A stretch of 27,923 nucleotides of DNA from NCBI GenBank assembly GCA_964431965.1, contig CAYSLU010000073.1, positions 1 to 27,923 on the forward strand, in the 5' to 3' direction. This document shows, one piece after another, positions 15,833 to 24,002 of the stretch (position 1 is the first letter of the stretch; the number at the start of each line of letters is the position of its first letter). Source of the stretch: CAYSLU01 sp964431965 (GTDB lineage: Bacteria > Verrucomicrobiota > Kiritimatiellia > CAIKKV01 > CAYSLU01). The notes below the pieces were generated by a model, which saw nothing but the letters and a program-made list of their open reading frames with translations, was not told the origin of the DNA and ran no database searches. Made by a program: the position numbers and the translations under genes.

Positions 15833-17656
15833 ATGAAACTCCATCGCCTCTCGAACGATCTCTGGGAAGCCAATATCGCCCCCGGCCACGACGGCCGCGT
15901 GGTCCGGCTCGTCGACCGGGCCACCGGCGCCATCCGCGTGAACTCGCCGGCGCTGGCCTCCGGCGAAGTGGCCGAGGGCGGCCATGCGCCCTTCCTCGGC
16001 CTCGACTGCTGGGTGAAGTGCGGGGACATCCCCGACCCGAACACCGGCGTCCTGAGCACGTTCGCCCCGATCCACCACCAGCCGCTCGCCGCGGAGGCGC
16101 TCGCCGATGGAATCCGCCTCGTCTCGGAGCAGGCCGGGCTGCGGCTGACCCTCGAGTGGCGTCTGCCGGCCGGCGCGGCCCCCCTGACGGCGCGACTCAC
16201 CCTCGAGAACCGGACCGCCGCACCCGACACGTTCCAGATCGAGTGCTTCTTCATCTGGAGCATTCCCGACGCGGACTGGAGCCGGACGGCAGTAAACGTG
16301 CCCGGGCTTTCCCCGATCGCCCTGCCTCCGTACGGGCAAATCGTCTTCAAGGCGGGCGATACGGCCCCGGCGCCGGCCGCCTGGTGGACCCGCGGCACGG
16401 ACCAGGGCGTCGCCCTGCGGGCCGTCTCAGGCGTCGAGCGCTTCTGCTTCGGCGACCAGTCGCGCATGTTCATCCTCAGCCCCTACGGCCATGCCCGCCG
16501 CCTCTCTCGCGGCGAATCCATGTCGGCGGAGTTCGAGATCGCGCCGCTGGCTTGGGCCAGCCGGCAGGGATGGCCGTGCGGCGACTCGGCCGCCGAGGGA
16601 GAGCTCAGGAAGGCCGACGCGCGGATGGAAGCGGCCGTGCGCCAGGTGGGCTCGGTGTCGGGCTGGGTCCGCCCCCCGGAGCCCGCCCCGATCGCGCGGC
16701 GCGCGCTGCACCTGACGCTTCAGTACAAGCCGGCCGACGCCGACCACGTGATCCGACTGCTGGAGGAGGTCGTGGCCCCGGCCGGCTATACGGAACTCAT
16801 GATCGAGGTCGACCGCGCCTTCCCCTACCGCTCTCATCCGAAGGTGGCGGCGCCGTGGTCGTGGACGCGCGGGCAGTGGAAGCGCGTGATCGCGGCCGCC
16901 CGCGGCCTGGGGCTAGCCGTCACGCCCCAGTACAACGCCCTGGCCCACCAGGGCGAGTCCGCGCTTGCCACGGCCTACCCTGAGCTTCGCGAGGACGACG
17001 GCGGATGGTGCCTCTGCCCGCGCGAGCCGCGCGTGCGCCAGTACCTATGCGAGCTGTTCGACGAGCTGCTGGACGCCTTCGAGCCGCAGTCGTTCCACAT
17101 CGGCCTGGACGAGGTCGACGTCCCGTCCCGCCCCCAGACGTTCTGCGTCTGCCCGAAGTGCCGGGGCGCCGATGGCGGCGCGCTGTTCGCCGAGCACATC
17201 CTCGGGCTGCACGCCCATCTTAGGAACCGGCGCCAGGAGGTCATCATGTGGGCCGACATGCTCCTGCACCAACCCGAGCACAACACGGTCAACGGGCTGC
17301 GCACCGGCATGTGGCGCGCGATCGACCGCCTGCCGCGCGACATCCTGATGATCGACTGGGTCTACTCGCCCGTGAAGGCCTACGGCGGGACTGAGTATCT
17401 GCTGCGGCACGGGTTCCCGGTCATGGGCGCTACGTGGCACACCCCGGCGGCGATCGTGGAGTTCTCTCGCTACGCGGCGGAACGCCGGCTCGCGGGCATG
17501 TGCCAGACGATGTGGTCATCCCAGTCGTTCCGGGACATGCCGCTCGCCTGCGTGCTGCTGGCCGGCAAGTGCTTCGCCCATCCTGCCGGCCTTGACACGG
17601 ACGGCGCGCAGTTCGAATCGCAAGCTCTGGCTCGGTCGCTGGAGGGGCACCTGTGA
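15833..17656 (+). CDS. GH20-like protein with N-terminal beta-sandwich domain
   Basis: ATG 15833 is preferred, with AAGGA (15819-15823) upstream and the previous stop at 15810-15812; the frame extends 23 codons further into the membrane-protein gene. The 607-residue protein has an N-terminal mutarotase-like beta-sandwich (about 1-230) and a C-terminal TIM barrel (about 280-570). The barrel carries SFHIGLDEVD with the adjacent D426-E427 pair, the arrangement of the catalytic pair in GH20 beta-N-acetylhexosaminidases, then CVCPKC (C-x-C-x-x-C), IMWADMLL, ILMIDWVYSP and GATWHTPA. One position of the usual HIGGDE motif is Leu. There is no signal peptide, so it would be cytoplasmic. It overlaps the esterase gene by 4 bases (GTGA). 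Substrate: probably a beta-linked amino sugar or related glycoside, by homology only. Confidence 0.75.
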   Translation: MKLHRLSNDLWEANIAPGHDGRVVRLVDRATGAIRVNSPALASGEVAEGGHAPFLGLDCWVKCGDIPDPNTGVLSTFAPIHHQPLAAEALADGIRLVSEQAGLRLTLEWRLPAGAAPLTARLTLENRTAAPDTFQIECFFIWSIPDADWSRTAVNVPGLSPIALPPYGQIVFKAGDTAPAPAAWWTRGTDQGVALRAVSGVERFCFGDQSRMFILSPYGHARRLSRGESMSAEFEIAPLAWASRQGWPCGDSAAEGELRKADARMEAAVRQVGSVSGWVRPPEPAPIARRALHLTLQYKPADADHVIRLLEEVVAPAGYTELMIEVDRAFPYRSHPKVAAPWSWTRGQWKRVIAAARGLGLAVTPQYNALAHQGESALATAYPELREDDGGWCLCPREPRVRQYLCELFDELLDAFEPQSFHIGLDEVDVPSRPQTFCVCPKCRGADGGALFAEHILGLHAHLRNRRQEVIMWADMLLHQPEHNTVNGLRTGMWRAIDRLPRDILMIDWVYSPVKAYGGTEYLLRHGFPVMGATWHTPAAIVEFSRYAAERRLAGMCQTMWSSQSFRDMPLACVLLAGKCFAHPAGLDTDGAQFESQALARSLEGHL

Positions 17657-19377
17657 ACGCGGCATCCGGCGCAAGCCCGGTCTCCGGCCTGGCGGGCTGC
17701 TTCCGGAACGGTCAGATCTTCCTGACCTGGCGCGAGGCTGGTATGCCTCCGGGCACGACGTTCTCCGCCTACTCGCACAGCCGCCCCATCGGCGCTGGCG
17801 ATCTGGCCCACGCGCGATGCCTGGCACGCCAGATCGAACCGCACAGCGCGCGGGACTGGTGGCAGGATCCGGCGTCCTTCGACGCGAAGGCCGCCGCGGG
17901 CGTTCCGGTGGGCTTCCGGATCGAGTCGCACGACGCCTCCCTGCCGCCGGACTCCGGGCTGTTCGTGCACACGGTCGGCCCGGAGGACGAAGGCCCACGC
18001 TACTATGCCGTCACGGCCGTCTCTCCCGACGGCCGAGCGCGGGAAGCGGTTGAGATCGGCGCGAACTCGTTGGCCACGCCGGTCGCCGGGCGCGTCGAGT
18101 TGACGCAGCCGATCTGGCAGGCAGAGGGGGATACTCCGGCGGCCGGATCGGGGCGCGGCTTCAGCCTGATCCTCTACCTGCACGGCCGGGGCGAAGGCGT
18201 CACGGCCGGCCCCAACGCGAGTCCGGCCAACAGCCTCGTATTCGGAGACGCGCGCCAGGGGTGGCGCGAAGGCCTGGCGTTCAAGTTCGACGTGCGCGTC
18301 TCGCCCGGTCTCGTCACGATCACGCCGCACGACCGCGCGTGGACCGGCGGACGCCGCGTGACAGAGTCGTGGGACCAGCGCGACCACTGCCCCGCGGTCA
18401 ACACCTTCTGGTACGGCTACCATCGCGGCATTGCGGAGACGACGCGAACGCCCGAGGCCGTGGTGCCGAATTACACCGAGGAGTACCTGCTCGGGCTCAT
18501 GCGCTGGGCGCAGGAGCATCTCGGCGCCGATCCCGACCGGACCTATTTCTGCGGCACCTCCATGGGTGGGTCCGGTGCCGTAGCCATGGCGCTGCACCAT
18601 CCCGAGCGCGTGGCGGCGGTCATAGCAAACGTGCCGGTCTATGCGTTCACGCGGCCGGGCCATGGCACGGCGATCCGGCTCGAATGCGTGTGCGGCCCGC
18701 TCGATCGCCCCGCCTTTACACACGCTGGCCGCCCCCTGCTGGAGCACATGAGCGGCATCGTTCAGGCGGAACGGGCGTCCGGCGATCTGCCGTTCATGGT
18801 GACCACCAATGGCCGGCAAGACCGGTCCATTCCGTGGGAGAACAACCCGTCCTTCTACCGGGCCATGGGACGGGCGCGGCAGGGGTTCATGGTGTACTGG
18901 AACAACGGCGGTCACGAGATGAACCGGGATGCGCCCCCCGATCATCGGGCGTGGGCGTGGCGGCTCGATCGGTTCACGCTGAAGACCAGTTTCCCGGCGT
19001 TCAGCAACTGCAGCGCCGACCGCGACCCCGGCAGCGGCGATCCGGCGGACGGCGACCTGGAGGGATGGATCAACCGCGGCATGGACTGGAAGGACATCGT
19101 CGACGAGCGCGACGAGTACGCGCTCACCGTGACGGCCGACTACCCGGGGCTTGAGCGGCCGGTGACGGTCGACATCACGCCCCGCCGCGTGCAGGAGTTC
19201 CGCCCCGCGGCCGGAGAGAGGCTCCGCGTTGAGATCGACGGATCGCCGGCCCCCGACATCGTGGTTCCGTCGGGCGGACGCTTCACGATCCCTCGCGTGC
19301 GCATCGCCTCTGCCTCCGGCGTTCGTGTGCGTGTGCGTGTGCAGCGGTCAGGATCTGGCCGTACGGCCACGCCGTAG
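17653..19377 (+). CDS. Alpha/beta-hydrolase esterase with N-terminal Fn3-like domain
   Basis: The start is GTG 17653, overlapping the TGA of the GH20-like gene (17654-17656) and preceded by GGAGGGG (17641-17647). The 574-residue protein begins with an Fn3-like segment (NGQIFLTWREA, YYAVTAVSPDG; about 1-145). A CE1-like hydrolase core follows with ILYLHGRG (oxyanion region), the nucleophile elbow FCGTSMGGSG (S303), and the likely triad partners D390 (NGRQDRSIPW) and H421 (NNGGHEMN). A C-terminal beta domain ends in an RVRVRVQR stretch encoded by a hexamer repeat. CE1-type enzymes remove acyl or feruloyl groups from sugars or cleave polyester; removal of ester substituents from the glycan is the contextual guess. 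No signal peptide is evident. Confidence 0.8.
   Translation: MNAASGASPVSGLAGCFRNGQIFLTWREAGMPPGTTFSAYSHSRPIGAGDLAHARCLARQIEPHSARDWWQDPASFDAKAAAGVPVGFRIESHDASLPPDSGLFVHTVGPEDEGPRYYAVTAVSPDGRAREAVEIGANSLATPVAGRVELTQPIWQAEGDTPAAGSGRGFSLILYLHGRGEGVTAGPNASPANSLVFGDARQGWREGLAFKFDVRVSPGLVTITPHDRAWTGGRRVTESWDQRDHCPAVNTFWYGYHRGIAETTRTPEAVVPNYTEEYLLGLMRWAQEHLGADPDRTYFCGTSMGGSGAVAMALHHPERVAAVIANVPVYAFTRPGHGTAIRLECVCGPLDRPAFTHAGRPLLEHMSGIVQAERASGDLPFMVTTNGRQDRSIPWENNPSFYRAMGRARQGFMVYWNNGGHEMNRDAPPDHRAWAWRLDRFTLKTSFPAFSNCSADRDPGSGDPADGDLEGWINRGMDWKDIVDERDEYALTVTADYPGLERPVTVDITPRRVQEFRPAAGERLRVEIDGSPAPDIVVPSGGRFTIPRVRIASASGVRVRVRVQRSGSGRTATP
19325..19342 (+). repeat. Three perfect GTGTGC hexamers at the 3' end of the esterase gene
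   Basis: Three tandem GTGTGC units start at 19325, 19331 and 19337. In the coding frame they are read as alternating Arg and Val. Short perfect tandem units near a gene end can change in copy number by slippage; a one-unit change would keep the frame. Confidence 0.6.
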
Positions 19378-19434
19378 TCATCCCCGTCGCAGGTGCGGCC
19401 GGCTGCCGACGCAGCACCCGCAAAGCGACTTGCC

Positions 19435-19462
19435 TTGCTAGCCTTCCATCGCCAACTATACA
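19435..19462 (+). promoter_or_regulatory. Candidate promoter for ceramidase-fold gene 2
   Basis: TTGCTA (19435-19440) and TATACA (19457-19462) are spaced by 16 bases, each matching four of six sigma70 positions. They lie in the 188-base gap 19378-19565, about 100 bases before the start codon. Upstream, GGTGC (19392-19396) and GCACC (19414-19418), flanked by GTCGC and GCGAC, could fold into a hairpin, but there is no U-tract to support a terminator for the esterase operon. Confidence 0.3.
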
Positions 19463-19565
19463 CGCCGCTGGTTGCCACCAGAGCTGGCTTCGCGCGGGGA
19501 TCGATTTCGGGCTGGTGTCTTCACAAATGCGGGGCTCCGGCGCGCGGCCGGGAAAGGACGAGAGC

Positions 19566-20984
19566 ATGATCAAGGGAACGCTGCATATCGGGTGGGCGAA
19601 GGTGGACATCACGCCGCCGAAGAAGGCGCTGCTCATGGGGCAGTTCCATGCCCGCATCTCGAAGGGCACCATCAGCCCGCTCACGGCCACCGCCCTGGCG
19701 GTTGAGGTGCGCGCGGCCGACGCGTCGTCTGGCCAGGCCGTATTCCTCTCCTGCGACATGGTCGGCGAGGGGTTCAAGCAGGAGCTCGTGGACAAGCTGG
19801 CCGGGCGATGCCCCGGGTTCGACGCGACCTACCTCACGATCAACGGCACGCACACCCACAACGCGCCCCCCGTCCGGAGCGGGATGTACGAGGAGCCGAA
19901 GAACGACCCGGACTTCATGACGCCGGATGCGTACCGGACCTGGCTGACGGACCGCCTGGCAGCCGCCGTTGCCGAGGCGTGGAACGGCCGCAAGCCCGGG
20001 GCGATCAGCCGCGGCTTCGGCTACGCCGTGGTCGGGCGGTGCCGGCGCGCGACGTATGCGGATGGCTCGGCCCTCATGTATGGCCAGACGAACCAGCCGG
20101 CATTCCGCGGGCTTGAAGCATGCGACGACCACGCGGTCAACCTGCTGTTCACGCACGACGCCTCGGGCGCCGTGAGCGGGGTGCTCGTGAACCTGGCCTG
20201 CCCGTCGCAGTGCGACGAAAGCGGCGAGATGTTCTCCGCCGATTTCTGGCACGAGGTGCGCCTGGGGATCGCCGAGCGCTTTGGATCCACCGCCCACCTC
20301 CTCCCCCAGTGCGCGCCGGCCGGCGATGCGTCGCCCCACCTGATGCTAGACCAGAAGGAGGAGCGGGATCTGCGGGACCGGATGAAGATGAACGACAAGC
20401 AGATCATTGCCCGCCGGATCCTCGCCGCGCTCGATGAAGCGCGCGCGTTCGCTTCGCCGCCCGAGCGCGAGGTGGCGTTCGCGCACACGGTCAAGACCCT
20501 GCCCTTGCCGCGCATCATGGTGACGAAGGAGCAGTACGAGATGGAGAAGCGAATCCCGGCGCTCCCCCAGGCCGAGCGAAGCCGCCAGCCGTGGGGCTTC
20601 GAGCGCCTGTGGCCATTCGGGCTGGTCTGCGACATGATCAAGCGCTACGAGCAGCAGCAGGCTCACCCGATCCACGAGACGGAGTGCCACATCATCCGGA
20701 TTGGCGACGTGGTGTTCGCGACCAATCCCTTCGAGCTGTTCATGGACTACGGGGCGCAGATTCGAGCCCGCAGCAAGGCCCTGCAGACGTTCGCGGTGCA
20801 ACTCGCCGACGGGTCCGGAAACGGCTTCTACGTTCCGACCGTACGCGCCCTGGCCGGCGGCCACTACAGCGCCCTGATCAAGTCGAACTGGGTCGGCCCG
20901 GAGGGCGGGCAGATGCTGGTGGAGGAGACGGTGTCCGGCATTGCCGCCCTGTTCGCGGCGGAGGACTATCCGCGGACGCGGTGA
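19566..20984 (+). CDS. Ceramidase-fold hydrolase, copy 2 (divergent clade)
   Basis: The 472-residue protein shares the family's opening (LHIGWAKVDITPPK) and metal block (INGTHTHNAPP, H96 and H98). Where copy 1 has SCHP with a probable zinc-ligand histidine, this one reads NLACPSQC (C212, P213), so that ligand is replaced. It keeps SADFWHEVR, PQCAPAGDASPHL (in place of LQGAHGDTN), and the C-terminal FATNPFELFMDYGAQIRARS and NGFYVPT segments. It is thus a distinct subfamily, possibly with a changed metal site or substrate. AAAGGA (19553-19558) sets the start at 19566; the frame is open from 19515. No signal peptide or membrane segment. It has its own candidate promoter, and its last 107 bases overlap the convergent ArsR gene. 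Confidence 0.82.
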   Translation: MIKGTLHIGWAKVDITPPKKALLMGQFHARISKGTISPLTATALAVEVRAADASSGQAVFLSCDMVGEGFKQELVDKLAGRCPGFDATYLTINGTHTHNAPPVRSGMYEEPKNDPDFMTPDAYRTWLTDRLAAAVAEAWNGRKPGAISRGFGYAVVGRCRRATYADGSALMYGQTNQPAFRGLEACDDHAVNLLFTHDASGAVSGVLVNLACPSQCDESGEMFSADFWHEVRLGIAERFGSTAHLLPQCAPAGDASPHLMLDQKEERDLRDRMKMNDKQIIARRILAALDEARAFASPPEREVAFAHTVKTLPLPRIMVTKEQYEMEKRIPALPQAERSRQPWGFERLWPFGLVCDMIKRYEQQQAHPIHETECHIIRIGDVVFATNPFELFMDYGAQIRARSKALQTFAVQLADGSGNGFYVPTVRALAGGHYSALIKSNWVGPEGGQMLVEETVSGIAALFAAEDYPRTR

Positions 20985-21558
20985 GGGGCGGGACGTCGCG
21001 GGCCAACCGCAGGAGAGCGGCGGCCAGGGGATGGCGGGGGCACTCGAGATGCCACTCGGCCGCGCCCTTCTTCACAAAGCCACGGCGGGCCAGCTTGGCC
21101 AGGTGCCGCTCCAGCGCGCGACGGCCGATGGCGGTGCTCCGCGACAGGACTTCGCGCGACATCGCCCCGTCTGACAGGAATCGGACAATTTCGATGCGAC
21201 GCGGATGGGTGAACGCGGTGGTCAGGCGGAAGACTGCTTCGGCTGGCTGCGTCCTTTCGGAGAATGCCCGGCGAAGCGCCGACAGCAGCTCCGTCGTGCC
21301 TCGAATGGAGGGGTCGGGGGACACGCGGTAGAAGACCCACAGCCCGTCGCGCCGCGCCGTGAGCAACCCGCGGGCGCCCAGCGCCCGGAGCTCCTGGCTG
21401 GCGACCACATCCGACACGCCGACGGCCCGCGCCACGGCGGATACGGCCATCTCGTCATGTCGGAGCAGGACCCCCAGCATCCTCAGCCGCACCCGGTTCG
21501 CCAGCGTCCGGCACGTGCGCCACAAGGTCGGGCTCAGGGCCTGTTCTCCGTGCGGCAT
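20878..21558 (-). CDS. ArsR-type regulator with two tandem winged-HTH domains
   Basis: The 226-residue protein contains two winged helix-turn-helix modules. The first, about residues 9-80, reads TLWRTCRTLANRVRLRML...VSAVARAVGVSDVVASQELRALGARGLLTARRDGLWVFYRV. The second, about 105-180, reads FTHPRRIEIVRFL...SREVLSRSTAIGRRALERHLAKLARRGFVKK. Classic ArsR proteins have one module and dimerise, so a tandem protein may bind as a pseudo-dimer. No ArsR-type metal-binding CxC is seen. ATG 21558 is preferred over ATG 21564 because AAGG on the minus strand is well spaced only for it; the frame is open back to a TTG at 21732 but that extension is Arg-rich and unconvincing. The proline-rich C-terminal tail overlaps the ceramidase gene 2 in antisense. 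It likely represses neighbouring genes or itself. Confidence 0.8.
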   Translation of the reverse strand: MPHGEQALSPTLWRTCRTLANRVRLRMLGVLLRHDEMAVSAVARAVGVSDVVASQELRALGARGLLTARRDGLWVFYRVSPDPSIRGTTELLSALRRAFSERTQPAEAVFRLTTAFTHPRRIEIVRFLSDGAMSREVLSRSTAIGRRALERHLAKLARRGFVKKGAAEWHLECPRHPLAAALLRLARDVPPLTASADSPPPRTGRQCRTPSPPPASARPPGRPSST

Positions 21559-21560
21559 GC

Positions 21561-21580
21561 GCATACCTTGTGAAGTATGC
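21561..21580. promoter_or_regulatory. Palindromic operator candidate overlapping the ArsR start region
   Basis: GCATAC (21561-21566) and GTATGC (21575-21580) are perfect inverted arms separated by 8 bases. The site covers the ribosome-binding sequence and upstream ATG of the ArsR gene in an AT-richer stretch. Twenty bases beyond it, GTGCAGCC occurs twice as a direct repeat (21603-21610 and 21616-21623). Self-repression by the tandem-HTH protein is the simplest reading. Confidence 0.5.
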
Positions 21581-21728
21581 AATCCGAATGCAAGACAAAC
21601 GCGTGCAGCCGATGTGTGCAGCCCAAGTGAAGCGATGCCCCGGGGCTGGCTGGCGGACGCGACCACGCGGCGGAGCCGTAGCGCGCTCCGACGGGCACGC
21701 CGAATCGCGCATCCGGCCAGGCAGGGAC

Positions 21729-21926
21729 TCAAGGCGGATTCGTGCGACTCCGACTCCGGCTGGTACGCAGCAGGGCAGACGCGGCTGCCGCGACTGCCGC
21801 CAACACCGAGGGCCAGCGAGGGAACTCATTCAAGACTCCCCAGGATGCGTCGAAGGGGGCCACGACGACGAGCAGAGCAGAGGCCAGCGCGTATCCCGCC
21901 GAGGGCGAGACAAACGCCACCGTCAT
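21729..21926 (-). CDS. Small two-TM membrane protein
   Basis: A 65-residue frame starts with an ATG that overlaps the TGA stop of the GH88/105-like gene (ATGA, 21923-21926), preceded by GGTGGA on the minus strand. The peptide has two hydrophobic segments, YALASALLVVVAPF (about 12-25) and VLAAVAAAASALL (about 41-53), joined by a short loop with two aromatic residues, and a basic Arg-Ser-rich tail suggesting a cytoplasmic C-terminus. No family is recognised. The stop/start overlap and coherent hydropathy support a real gene, but codon evidence is weak at this length. Confidence 0.45.
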   Translation of the reverse strand: MTVAFVSPSAGYALASALLVVVAPFDASWGVLNEFPRWPSVLAAVAAAASALLRTSRSRSRTNPP

Positions 21927-23995
21927 CGTCCACCCAGTCGCTGATCAGCCGAGTCGTAGCGGACACCAGATGTCTCGCATCGCAATCCCTGGGCGCAAGC
22001 CATCAGGATTAGGCCGAGCGCGGCGGGATCGTCATCGGACCGGTGCGCCTCCCACTCGCCCAGCGTGTCGCATGCTCCCTCGGGCCGAGAGACGCCCCTG
22101 AAATGGCCAGCCGGATCGACCAGTTCACCAGCAGCCCAAATGGCTCCGTACGCGCACCCGTAGTACTCCGGACGGACCCATCCCTTGAAGACGGCACGGT
22201 TCAGCCCCGCGGCCAGAAGCCCGGTTGCCGCCGCACAGCGGAATGATCGCGGGTCCGTGAGAATCTGGCTGTAGCCGCCGAAAACCGGCAGATACTCATG
22301 CAGTGACTCTACGAGCCGCCGGATGAACAGCAGCACCTCAACACGCTCCGGGTGGTCCTCGGGGAGATGCTCCAGCACCCCGCACGCCGCGGCCAACACG
22401 TAGCCGTTACCCAGAGCCCATAGCCCCGGGCTCACGCGCCGCGTGTTCGCCCCATGGCCGAAGGCCGAGTGCCAGAGCCGCGTGATCGGATCCTCCAGCC
22501 AGCGCTGGTGCCCGAACAACTGCGACACGGCTTCGTCGAAGTACCGGCGCTCGCCCGAAAGCGCCCCCGCCCGCGCCAGCAACGGAAGCCACGGGTAAAG
22601 GGAATGGACGCTGTACCCGCCCGCCGGGTCCAGCACGAGCCCCGTCCGATCGCGCTCCGCGGCCGCCCGTTCGGCGTCCACGAAGGAGCAGAGCCCGGAG
22701 ACCGGCGCCGGCCGGCCCTCACACGCACCAAGCCCCAGTTCCAGACTCCACCGCACCACCGGCGGCAGGGAGCCGGCGCATGCATCGAACAGCCGGCGCG
22801 CATGGGCCCCGGCGGCTTCGTCCCGCGTTGCGCCATGCCAGTCCAGAAGCCCTTGAACGGTGTCGCCATGCCGGTCGCCCGACGGCAGCGATGCCAGCGC
22901 CAGCGTCCGGGCCAGGACGGGCGGCGCAATCTCCACGGCGGCGCGATGAACCGGGGGCGCCGTCGTGACGCTACCCGCGACGGACCGGGTCACCAGGGTC
23001 GGCCGCCCCACGGGCGGCGTCTGATCGAACGACACCCCGGAACAGAGCAACTCGTGTACGGCCACGCAACCCTTCATCACCGTGCCATCACCATGCGGAT
23101 CGTTGTGCCGGGCGCACGAGTAGTACTGCCGCTCAAAATTGTACCCGCCCGCATAGCACGACACGTTGTGAATCCCGCCGGAGTCGTCGACCAGTTCGGC
23201 CAGCCCGCAGAACGTGCGCCAGGATACCGAGGCGAACGAGGCCGGCAAAGTCCCGTGCCGGGCCCCCCAGCCGAACGCCGAGCAGAACAGGCCCGACCCG
23301 CTCGCCTCCTCAAAGCAGTCAGCTCGGTTCAGAAGCTGCCGGAACAGGCCGGACGGCGTCTGAAACGCGGCCAGCGACTGGCAGAAGCGCTGCCACTTCG
23401 CCAGGATCACGGGATAGCCCGGATGCGCCGGATCCCAGAAGTGCATCGTTCTGCCCCACGCCTCGGCCAGCCAGCCGTTGCCGCGCGCCCACAGGCCCGG
23501 GTTGTTCCGGCTCGGGTGAAGCCCATGCCCCCACCGACTGAACCAGACACCCGAAACGGGATCCCAGACGTACCCCTCGTGGATCCCGAACTGACGCAGC
23601 GCCTCGTCAAAAAAACGGTGATCCCGGAGCACATGCCCGAAGAGCACCGGAAGCGTGAAGATGCCCGAAAAACCGTCCACCGTGTACCGGCCGCGCGGGT
23701 CCAGCAACGCGCCTTCGCGGTCGCGGCGCGGATCGCGCAGAAATGCCTCGGCCTGATCAGCGACACCCGTGAGCCAGCGATCGTCGCCGGTCGCCCGATA
23801 GAGCCAGAAGTCGAAGCGCGGCTTGTCCCCAAGGTACGAGAGGTAGCAGTCGAGATACTTCTGCTCGCGGGTCGCCCCGTAGAGATCCAGCAACCCCGCC
23901 AGCCCCACGTGGTACATGTAGTCCAGCGACTCGCGCGGAATGCGGAGGAAGCGGGCGGCGATCGCTTCGGCGACCTCGAGCGGTGTTCCCTTCAT
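21923..23995 (-). CDS. Tandem GH88/GH105-like alpha/alpha-barrel protein
   Basis: The 690-residue protein is made of two similar halves of about 340 residues, each with the six-hairpin fold of unsaturated uronyl and rhamnogalacturonyl hydrolases. The first half has YTVDGFSGIFTLPVLFGHV (D107 in the place of the catalytic Asp), VWFSRWGHG and PGLWARGNGWLAEAWG. The second half repeats this as YSVHSLYPWLPLLARAG (H464), LWHSAFGHG and PGLWALGNGYVLAAACG, so the catalytic Asp is replaced by His in the second copy. Single-domain relatives are about 350-380 residues. No signal peptide. A GAGGG site before ATG 23995 overlaps the TGA of the RraA-like gene, and the ArsR-side small membrane gene overlaps its own stop. 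The expected role is release of unsaturated uronic acid from lyase products, by homology. Confidence 0.75.
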   Translation of the reverse strand: MKGTPLEVAEAIAARFLRIPRESLDYMYHVGLAGLLDLYGATREQKYLDCYLSYLGDKPRFDFWLYRATGDDRWLTGVADQAEAFLRDPRRDREGALLDPRGRYTVDGFSGIFTLPVLFGHVLRDHRFFDEALRQFGIHEGYVWDPVSGVWFSRWGHGLHPSRNNPGLWARGNGWLAEAWGRTMHFWDPAHPGYPVILAKWQRFCQSLAAFQTPSGLFRQLLNRADCFEEASGSGLFCSAFGWGARHGTLPASFASVSWRTFCGLAELVDDSGGIHNVSCYAGGYNFERQYYSCARHNDPHGDGTVMKGCVAVHELLCSGVSFDQTPPVGRPTLVTRSVAGSVTTAPPVHRAAVEIAPPVLARTLALASLPSGDRHGDTVQGLLDWHGATRDEAAGAHARRLFDACAGSLPPVVRWSLELGLGACEGRPAPVSGLCSFVDAERAAAERDRTGLVLDPAGGYSVHSLYPWLPLLARAGALSGERRYFDEAVSQLFGHQRWLEDPITRLWHSAFGHGANTRRVSPGLWALGNGYVLAAACGVLEHLPEDHPERVEVLLFIRRLVESLHEYLPVFGGYSQILTDPRSFRCAAATGLLAAGLNRAVFKGWVRPEYYGCAYGAIWAAGELVDPAGHFRGVSRPEGACDTLGEWEAHRSDDDPAALGLILMACAQGLRCETSGVRYDSADQRLGGR

Positions 23996-24002
23996 GGATC
24001 CC

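Noticed and set aside
21559..21732. Longer ArsR protein starting at TTG 21732, which would overlap the small membrane gene stop as TTGA
   Set aside because: The extension is Arg-rich and lacks features, and the palindrome and ribosome site fit the start at 21558.
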